Shown piece by piece: positions 5,281 through 10,514 of a stretch of DNA of 10,514 nt. Position numbers and translations under genes: made by a program. Under the pieces are notes generated by a model. The model made no database searches and was not told the DNA's origin. It saw only the letters and a program-made list of their open reading frames with translations. The stretch covers positions 1 through 10,514 of the forward strand of contig CAKVNP010000047.1 in the NCBI GenBank assembly GCA_934777095.1. The letters are read 5' to 3'. Origin of the DNA: an uncultured Clostridium sp. GTDB lineage: Bacteria; Bacillota; Clostridia; Clostridiales; Clostridiaceae. The number at the start of each line of letters is the position of its first letter. The first letter of the stretch is position 1.

Positions 5281-6673
5281 AATTTTCTTCCTTTTCTGCG
5301 GGAATTTGAATTACAACTTTTGTACCCTTATTTTCTTGGCTATGGATATAAAAACTTCCTCGATGTAGTTTAATAATTTCATCGCAAACAGATAAGCCAA
5401 TGCCATTTTGAGATTTACTATTCTGCCCCTTATAAAATTTCTCCTTAACCCTAGGCATATCTTCCTTACTAATTCCACATCCATCATCTTCTACAATAAA
5501 ATTTACAAAGTTTTCTTCAATAAATACACTAAGCTCTATGCTGCCGCCTTCATCTGTAAACTTAAAGGCATTGTCTAAAACATTTATTAATACCTGTTTA
5601 ATTTTATTTACGTCAAATTTTATTTTTCCAATATTCTTATCTATGTCAATAATAAAAATTTTATTTTCATTTGCTGCTCTAGGCATCATTAATTTTCCTA
5701 TTGAGTTTATAAACTTATCTACGTCACACTCTTCCATATTAATTTGTACTACACCGCTTAATATCTTTGAAAAATCTAATAGTTCTTCTACCATTTTACT
5801 TAGCCTATCAGTTTCATCATCAATTATTTCAAGTCCTATTTTAATTGTATCTTGATCATTAATATCATCCTTAAGAGTCAATACCCAGCCCTTAATAGCT
5901 GTAAGAGGTGTTCTCAATTCATGAGATACTGATGAAATAAACTGATTTTTAAGTTTTTCCCTGGTATTAATTTCACTAGCCATAAAATTAAGTATATTAG
6001 ACAATTTTTCTATTTCCTTATTATTATTGATAGTACTTCTAACTGATAAATTCCCCTTTGCCATTTCCTCAGCTATTTCAGTGACTTTCTTGATTGGATT
6101 GCTTATATCTTTAGCTCTAATGAAACTTATAATTGATCCTATAGCAACAACAATAAAAGATAAAATTATTAAAATAATAGCTACAGATTTTAATGTACTA
6201 TCTACCTCTCTTAACGGATAGATAATTCTCATTATGCCAACTTTTTCACCATTTGAAATAATTGTTTTTGAAACAATCATTACGTTTCCCTTGTAATAGT
6301 CTAATTTGCCAGTCCATATTCCTTCTCCTTCAGTTATCGCTTTTTTTATATCTGGCGTATTTAATATTTCATTATCTCTTATCCCCTCTGAATCCATAAT
6401 AAGAGCACCATATATATTCATTATTTCTGTTCTATTTTCAGTATTTTGCCAAAATGCATCTACATCATCATAAATATTTTCTTCCAATGAATAACCTGAA
6501 AAATATTTATTATAAAATGTTATAGATGACTCTATTTGATTTTGTAAAAACTTTTTTGTATTATCATAATAATAGCCTTTCAGATATATCATCATCAATA
6601 TATCTATTATTACAATAGTTACTATGATGACCGCTAAAAAGTTTTTAGTAAGCCTGCTTCTTATACTTTCCAT
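5264..6673 (-). CDS. Membrane sensor histidine kinase
   Basis: The 469-residue protein has the full class I layout. It has helix 1 (about 12-31), an extracytoplasmic sensor of about 130 residues (32-162) that looks like a PAS-like or Cache fold (IYGALIMDSEG 88-98, GIMRIIYPLREV 146-157), and helix 2 (about 163-185). A HAMP linker (186-236) follows, then the dimerisation H-box with phospho-accepting His251 in SSVSHELRTPL. The ATPase domain has an N-box (Asn368 in LINVLDNAFKF), G1 box (DDGCGI, 396-401) and G2 box (GIGLS, 424-428). It would autophosphorylate on His251 and pass the phosphate to the response regulator encoded just upstream. The start overlaps the regulator's end by 13 bp and its own end overlaps the next gene by 17 bp. 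No family-specific ligand motif is seen; the stimulus is unknown, perhaps envelope-related given the neighbouring deacetylase. Confidence 0.96.
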   Translation of the reverse strand: MESIRSRLTKNFLAVIIVTIVIIDILMMIYLKGYYYDNTKKFLQNQIESSITFYNKYFSGYSLEENIYDDVDAFWQNTENRTEIMNIYGALIMDSEGIRDNEILNTPDIKKAITEGEGIWTGKLDYYKGNVMIVSKTIISNGEKVGIMRIIYPLREVDSTLKSVAIILIILSFIVVAIGSIISFIRAKDISNPIKKVTEIAEEMAKGNLSVRSTINNNKEIEKLSNILNFMASEINTREKLKNQFISSVSHELRTPLTAIKGWVLTLKDDINDQDTIKIGLEIIDDETDRLSKMVEELLDFSKILSGVVQINMEECDVDKFINSIGKLMMPRAANENKIFIIDIDKNIGKIKFDVNKIKQVLINVLDNAFKFTDEGGSIELSVFIEENFVNFIVEDDGCGISKEDMPRVKEKFYKGQNSKSQNGIGLSVCDEIIKLHRGSFYIHSQENKGTKVVIQIPAEKEENYEKHY

Positions 6674-7338
6674 CTATATCCTACACCCCATACTGTTTCT
6701 ATATATTTGGGCTCCGATGGATTATCTTCAATCTTCGCTCTTAACCTTCTAATATTTACATCTATTATTTTTCTATCTCCGAAGTAATCTTTTCCCCAGA
6801 TAAGATCAAGTAATTGGTCACGTTCAAATGCCTTCATAGGATTTTCTAAAAATAATTTCATAAGTAAATACTCTGTGGGAGTAAGTTCTAATTCCTCATC
6901 ATCTTTTTTTATTATTTTACTGTACGTATCAATAAGAAATCTTCCTCTTTTTATCATATTATCTTTAGAATTACTACCAATCCTCCTTAGTATAGCTTTA
7001 ATTCTAAGGATAAGTTCCATTGGATTAAAAGGTTTTACAATATAATCATCTGCACCATATTCCAATCCCATAATTTTATCCATATCCTGTCCTTTTGCTG
7101 TAAGCATAATTATTCCTATATCCTGATTTAACTGCCTTATTCTTCTAGAAGTCTCATATCCGTCTATTCCAGGAAGCATTAAATCTAGTAATACCATATC
7201 AATATTATTTTCTTGTACAATTTTTACTGCCTCTTCGCCACATTCAGTTTCAAATACTTTATATCCATTACGTTTTAAATTAATCATCAAAAAGCTTCTA
7301 ATATTTTTTTCATCTTCTACGATTAAAATAGTTTCCAT
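6661..7338 (-). CDS. OmpR/PhoB-family response regulator
   Basis: The 225-residue protein joins a receiver domain (about 1-120) to a winged-helix DNA-binding domain (about 130-225). Receiver residues are all present: acidic pocket Glu8/Asp9, phospho-acceptor Asp52 in LLDLMLPGIDG, Thr80 and Lys102 in VKPF. The output domain shows the OmpR/PhoB signature, with ELTPTEYLLMKLF followed by DVNIRRLRAKIED and a C-terminal wing ETVWGVGYRWKV. AAGGAG lies 5 nt before the ATG. It is the first gene of the coupled trio with the kinase and the unknown exported protein. Proteins of this class bind tandem direct repeats with an 11-bp period; exactly such a pair (TTGTAA) precedes the upstream deacetylase gene, a likely target. 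Confidence 0.97.
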   Translation of the reverse strand: METILIVEDEKNIRSFLMINLKRNGYKVFETECGEEAVKIVQENNIDMVLLDLMLPGIDGYETSRRIRQLNQDIGIIMLTAKGQDMDKIMGLEYGADDYIVKPFNPMELILRIKAILRRIGSNSKDNMIKRGRFLIDTYSKIIKKDDEELELTPTEYLLMKLFLENPMKAFERDQLLDLIWGKDYFGDRKIIDVNIRRLRAKIEDNPSEPKYIETVWGVGYRWKV

Positions 7339-7356
7339 ATTTACTCCTTAATAAAC

Positions 7357-7400
7357 AATAAACCTTATGCAATAAATATATTATTAGCATAAAGTTTATT
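7357..7400 (-). repeat. 14-bp inverted repeat between deacetylase and response regulator genes
   Basis: Arms 7357-7370 and 7387-7400 pair over 14 bp with one G-U wobble in minus-strand RNA, around a 16-base AT-rich loop. It begins just past the deacetylase stop codon and is followed by TTTATTGTTTATT rather than a clean U-tract, so at best it is a weak terminator that may let transcription continue into the regulator operon. No convincing separate promoter for the regulator could be fixed in the 68-bp gap. Confidence 0.45.
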
Positions 7401-7406
7401 TTCTAC

Positions 7407-8309
7407 TTATCTTATTGTTCTGAATTCATATCCTAAAGATTTTAAATATTTGATATTTTTATCTAATGAGTATGCAGTTGTTTCCTTCATATCTGTATCA
7501 TGCATTAATACAACTATCACATCATCATTTCCATATAAATCCTCAACAGTTCCTTTCAATTCATCATTCAGCTGCTCTTCACTTTTAGAAAATGCTTCTG
7601 CATCTCCATTTAAAGTATTCCAATCAATATATGCATATCCTTCATCATTCAGCCTCTTATCTAATTCATTTGCCTCCCATGAACAACGACCACCAGGCAT
7701 TCTGATAATTTTGCTATTCAGGGAATATCCTAGAGTATCATTTATTATCTTTTCTGTTTTATGTAGATCTTCCATAAAGAAATCAACATCAGCTTTACCA
7801 TTAGGATATAGCAGGTTATAATTATGGCAATATCCATGATTTCCAATAGAATGTCCCTCTTCTGCTATTCTTCTTAAAGCATTTTTGCTATCCTCACTTC
7901 TTTCTATGGAAGTTCCTAAAACAAAAAAAGTTGCTTTAACATCATTTGCTTTTAATACATCTAATATCTCATTAGTAACATGGCTAGAAGGCCCATCATC
8001 AAAGGTTAAATATGCAATCTTCTTACCATCTTCCCTTTGAAAATTCCAGCTATTTATTCTTTCTTCAATTTCTTTTCCATTATCACTATAACTATAATTC
8101 TGTTCTATTTTTTCTTGATTTATCTGCTGTGTATTTTCAACTACTAAGTTTTCCATAGCAGGTACAGTAACTTCATACTCTATATTTCTTATATCCTTTG
8201 CACTAATCTTTGAAATAGTTAATCCTGAAACGCTTACTACTACAAAACTTATACCAATTATTTTTATCATTAATTTATTAATCTTACATCTAATCTTTTT
8301 ACTTTTCAT
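7407..8309 (-). CDS. Secreted or membrane-anchored polysaccharide deacetylase (NodB domain)
   Basis: The 300-residue protein has a basic N-terminus and one hydrophobic segment (about 14-32) that exports or anchors it, a linker to about 95, and a NodB domain (97-300). All five catalytic motifs are visible: TFDDGP (102-107, with catalytic and metal Asp104/Asp105), the metal histidines His158 and His162 in NHGYCHN, RMPGG (203-207), DWNT (229-232) and LMHD (268-271, with His270). Such enzymes remove acetyl groups from N-acetyl sugars; in Gram-positives the substrate is often peptidoglycan, and deacetylation commonly gives lysozyme resistance. The motif-2 position after the first histidine is Gly rather than the common Ser/Thr, probably tolerated. 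An AAGGGA lies about 8 nt before the ATG. It sits just upstream of the two-component operon and its promoter carries paired regulator-type repeats. A xylan or chitin substrate cannot be excluded. Confidence 0.93.
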   Translation of the reverse strand: MKSKKIRCKINKLMIKIIGISFVVVSVSGLTISKISAKDIRNIEYEVTVPAMENLVVENTQQINQEKIEQNYSYSDNGKEIEERINSWNFQREDGKKIAYLTFDDGPSSHVTNEILDVLKANDVKATFFVLGTSIERSEDSKNALRRIAEEGHSIGNHGYCHNYNLLYPNGKADVDFFMEDLHKTEKIINDTLGYSLNSKIIRMPGGRCSWEANELDKRLNDEGYAYIDWNTLNGDAEAFSKSEEQLNDELKGTVEDLYGNDDVIVVLMHDTDMKETTAYSLDKNIKYLKSLGYEFRTIR

Positions 8310-8346
8310 CTTTTGTTCCCTTCACGCTTATCCTTAGTACATCTTG

Positions 8347-8391
8347 ATTATAAATCATTTCATTTATTAATAATTTACAAAATGGTTACAA
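8347..8391 (-). promoter_or_regulatory. Deacetylase promoter with paired TTGTAA sites
   Basis: A perfect TATAAT lies at 8352-8347, but the base positions for a -35 (8375-8370) read AATTAT, far from consensus. Immediately upstream, TTGTAA occurs twice, at 8391-8386 and 8380-8375, with an 11-bp period. Two direct repeats an exact helical turn apart, bordering a poor -35, is the usual layout for activation by OmpR/PhoB-family regulators, and one is encoded next door. Direct evidence of binding is lacking. Confidence 0.5.
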
Positions 8392-8402
8392 TATAGTTTC
8401 AT

Positions 8403-8439
8403 AAAAAAAAAGACTAGCTAACAATTATGCTAACCAATC
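8403..8439 (-). terminator. Intrinsic terminator of the amino-acid ABC transporter operon
   Basis: In minus-strand RNA an 11-bp stem (8439-8429 with 8422-8412), including four G-U pairs, closes a 6-base loop and is followed by nine U residues (8411-8403). On the plus strand the wobble pairs become A-C mismatches, so it works in one direction only. It lies 21 bases past the ATPase stop codon. Confidence 0.87.
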
Positions 8440-8460
8440 TAAAAATATTTATCCCCTTTT

Positions 8461-9192
8461 TTAGTTGCTTATTACTTTGTCCAAAAATTCTATACATCTA
8501 TCGCTTTTTGCTGCCCCAAAAACTTCATATGGTGTACCCTCTTCAACTATATATCCACCATCCATAAAAATTACCCTATCAGCGACTTCTCTGGCAAACC
8601 CCATTTCATGAGTAACTACTACCATGGTCATGCCATCTCTTGCTAAATCTTTCATTACGCTTAATACTTCCCCAACCATTTCAGGATCTAAAGCAGATGT
8701 AGGTTCATCAAAAAGCATTATTTTGGGCTCCATAGCTAATGCCCTAGCTATTGCTACTCTTTGTTTCTGACCTCCTGACAAACTGCTCGGATATTGATTT
8801 TTTTTATCTTCCAGTCCAACTTTCCTTAATAGCTCACAAGCCTTTTTTTCAGCACTCACTTTATCCATTTTTTTAATCAGCTTAGGTGCCATAGTAATAT
8901 TTTCTAATACTGTTAGATGATGAAATAAGTTAAAACTTTGGAATACCATACCTATATCTTCTCTTAATTTATTTATATCAGCTTTTTCATCAAAAAGATT
9001 ATGACCTAATACTTCGACTCTGCCCTCACTTATTTCTTCAAGTGCATTAAGGCATCTTAAAAATGTACTTTTTCCTGAACCTGATGGTCCAATGATACAT
9101 ACTACTTCTCCCTCTGATATATCTAAGCTGATATCTTTAAGTACTTCTAATTTTCCAAAACTCTTTTTTAAATTATTCACTCTAATTATCAT
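8461..9192 (-). CDS. Polar amino-acid ABC transporter, ATP-binding protein (GlnQ/HisP type)
   Basis: The 243-residue ATPase powers the importer from the cytoplasmic face. Its motifs are complete: Walker [10 protein letters not shown] (35-43), Q-loop Gln85 in VFQSFNLF, signature LSGGQKQR (138-145), Walker B IMLFDEP (158-164) with catalytic Glu163, D-loop SALD (166-169) and switch His195 in VVTHEM. Length and motif spelling match the GlnQ/HisP/ArtP group. The start overlaps the permease end by 11 bp and GAGAGGAG lies 8 nt before the ATG. It is the last gene of the operon. The motifs do not reveal which amino acid is carried. Confidence 0.97.
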   Translation of the reverse strand: MIIRVNNLKKSFGKLEVLKDISLDISEGEVVCIIGPSGSGKSTFLRCLNALEEISEGRVEVLGHNLFDEKADINKLREDIGMVFQSFNLFHHLTVLENITMAPKLIKKMDKVSAEKKACELLRKVGLEDKKNQYPSSLSGGQKQRVAIARALAMEPKIMLFDEPTSALDPEMVGEVLSVMKDLARDGMTMVVVTHEMGFAREVADRVIFMDGGYIVEEGTPYEVFGAAKSDRCIEFLDKVISN

Positions 9193-9838
9193 ATGCTAGT
9201 CTCCTCTCAACAGCCTTTGAAGCAAAGGTTAATAGTGTTATTAATATCAAATACATCATTGCAACAATTCCATAAACCTCCATGCATCTGAAATTTGAGG
9301 CAATAATAATCTTTCCACATTGAATAAGTTCTTTAACACTTATTACAGTTAAAATTGATGTATCCTTTATTGCTATAATAAATTGATTCATAATTGATGG
9401 AATCATTATTTTAATAGCCTGTGGCAATACTACTTTTATCATTGCCTGGCTATGGCTCAACCCTAAAGAGCGGGCCGCTTCCAGCTGCCCTTTATCAACT
9501 GCTTCTATACCGCCTCTAAATATCTCTGAAAGATATCCACCAGCATTAAAAGCTAGGATCGCTATACCTGCACGAACGGGATTAAATGTTATTCCAAAAA
9601 CTTGTCCTAATCCAAAGTACACAAATAATGCTTGGATCATTAAAGGAGTACCCCTATCAATAAAAATATATATTGTTGATATCCCCCTTAATATTTTTGA
9701 TTTTGAGATACTCATCAATCCAAAAACCAGACCTATTATAGTAGCAAAAATCAGCGCAAAAAATGCTATTTCAATTGTTACTGCTAAACCTGATAACAGG
9801 CTTGGCAGACTGCTTTTTAGTATTTCAAAAAAACTCAT
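9182..9838 (-). CDS. Polar amino-acid ABC transporter, permease (HisM/GlnP type)
   Basis: The 218-residue inner-membrane protein has about five helices. The [15 protein letters not shown] segment (62-76) is characteristic of polar amino-acid permeases. The cytoplasmic EAA loop, which docks on the ATPase, reads EAARSLGLS (120-128) and ends LPQ (138-140). Only one permease gene is present, so the channel is probably a homodimer. The 64-bp gap to the binding-protein gene holds only a weak 5-bp GCTTC/GAAGC inverted repeat and the ribosome binding site GAGG. Expression with the other two genes is expected. Confidence 0.96.
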   Translation of the reverse strand: MSFFEILKSSLPSLLSGLAVTIEIAFFALIFATIIGLVFGLMSISKSKILRGISTIYIFIDRGTPLMIQALFVYFGLGQVFGITFNPVRAGIAILAFNAGGYLSEIFRGGIEAVDKGQLEAARSLGLSHSQAMIKVVLPQAIKIMIPSIMNQFIIAIKDTSILTVISVKELIQCGKIIIASNFRCMEVYGIVAMMYLILITLLTFASKAVERRLAYDN

Positions 9839-9902
9839 ATACCTTTACCTCTTTCCTAATTGCTTCTAAGTCTTCTGAAGCATAATATTTTTTCCTATGT
9901 GA

Positions 9903-10514
9903 TTATTGGTTTATATATTTTCCAACAATATCATCATATGTTCCATTTTCCTTGATAGTTTTTAGTCCTGCTTGGAATTTTTCCATTAATTCTTTGTTTG
10001 AACCTTTTTTAACTGCAAATCCATAATCAGCTGTAGTAACTTTATCACCAACAATTTTTAATTTACCATCATTATCAACTTTAATTTTATAAGCTATTAC
10101 TGGATAATCTTCTAAAGCAAAATCTGCATTTCCATTTTCCACAGCCATAAACATTGTTGGTGAATCTTCGTAATGGCTTACTTTTAACTCATATTTATCT
10201 TCGTTTTCTAAAGCCCACTTTTCTCCTGCCGTTCCATTTTTGACAGCTACTGCTTTTCCTTTAATATCATCTATGCTTTTTAATTCTTCATTATCACCTT
10301 TTGCAACAATTGATAGTCCTGATTCAAAATATGAATCTGAAAAATCCAAAGTTTGTTTTCTTTCATCTGTTATGCTCATACCAGCAATTCCTCCATCTAA
10401 TTGATTAGAAGTAATTCCTGGAATTATCGCACTAAAATCCATCGGCTTTAATTCATACTTAAATCCTTCTGCTTCTGCTACTGCTGCTAGTATTTCAACA
10501 TCAATACCTTCATA
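9903..10514 (-). CDS. Polar amino-acid ABC transporter, substrate-binding protein, 5'-truncated
   Basis: The frame is open to the right edge, so the true start and signal peptide lie outside; the internal ATG at 10442 is not the start. The 203 visible residues begin YEGIDVEILAAVAEAEGFKY, the typical first-lobe segment of the bacterial solute-binding family 3. Then come GGIAGMSITDERK (41-53), whose Arg52 normally binds the substrate carboxylate, NGTAGE (93-98) and ALEDYPVIAY (133-142), whose acidic residue (Asp136) normally holds the amino group. The C-terminus is complete (YDDIVGKYINQ). About 50 residues plus the signal sequence are missing. In Gram-positives it would be a lipoprotein delivering an amino acid to the permease. 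The exact ligand is not evident. Confidence 0.95.
   Translation of the reverse strand, partial: YEGIDVEILAAVAEAEGFKYELKPMDFSAIIPGITSNQLDGGIAGMSITDERKQTLDFSDSYFESGLSIVAKGDNEELKSIDDIKGKAVAVKNGTAGEKWALENEDKYELKVSHYEDSPTMFMAVENGNADFALEDYPVIAYKIKVDNDGKLKIVGDKVTTADYGFAVKKGSNKELMEKFQAGLKTIKENGTYDDIVGKYINQ

Noticed and set aside
7321..7380. TTTATTG direct repeats (14-bp period) before the response regulator as an autoregulatory site
   Set aside because: The period is not 11 bp, the sequence differs from TTGTAA, and one copy lies in the inverted-repeat loop and arm. Chance in AT-rich DNA is a better explanation.
8412..8439. Direct repeat GCTAAC after the ABC operon
   Set aside because: Both copies are parts of the two arms of a hairpin with G-U pairs followed by nine U residues, so a terminator explains them.
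10443..10514. Internal ATG at 10442 as start of the binding protein
   Set aside because: The same frame stays open to the window edge and its translation matches the conserved first-lobe segment of the family, so the gene is cut by the window rather than starting there.
1..10514. CRISPR array, insertion sequence, prophage or attachment site
   Set aside because: No regularly spaced repeats, transposase, integrase or phage genes were seen. The tRNA 3' end is not duplicated nearby in the window.

Overview
The window is strongly AT-rich, with purine-rich Shine-Dalgarno sequences (AGGAGG-like) and protein families typical of low-GC Firmicutes. Clostridium or a close anaerobic relative is the most likely source. 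The Fe-S scaffold-like fragment at the left edge and the clostridial look of the proteins support this, but I cannot name a species. Every protein gene I support lies on the minus strand. The only plus-strand gene is a tRNA-Leu.

Layout, left to right. At 1-119 is the N-terminus of a NifU-like iron-sulfur scaffold protein. Its long leader (120-364) holds two candidate promoters, a Fur-box-like site on the upstream one, a tandem direct repeat and a nested inverted repeat. Then comes a ZIP-family metal transporter (404-1222) with its own terminator. Divergent from it is tRNA-Leu(CAA) at 1391-1474, which ends in a 24-bp hairpin shared with the convergent gene 1526-2419. That gene encodes an apparent radical-SAM relative that has lost the cysteine motif for the Fe-S cluster. 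It is followed by a YdcF/DUF218 membrane protein (2484-3257) and a small multi-pass membrane protein (3311-3772).

The centre (3865-7338) is a tightly overlapping three-gene operon. In transcription order it is an OmpR/PhoB-family response regulator, a membrane sensor histidine kinase, and a 471-residue exported or membrane-anchored protein of unknown family with three Gly-X-Trp segments. Just upstream lies a secreted polysaccharide deacetylase (7407-8309). Its promoter has a perfect -10, no recognisable -35, and two TTGTAA direct repeats 11 bp apart, the pattern expected for activation by an OmpR/PhoB-type regulator. The simplest reading is an envelope-sensing module that controls cell-wall deacetylation.

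The right part (8461-10514) is a polar amino-acid ABC importer in the order binding protein (5'-truncated by the window edge), permease, ATPase. It closes with a strong terminator.

No transposon, prophage, CRISPR array or rRNA was seen. The most unusual items are the cysteine-less radical-SAM-like protein, the unknown third gene of the two-component operon, and several leader structures.
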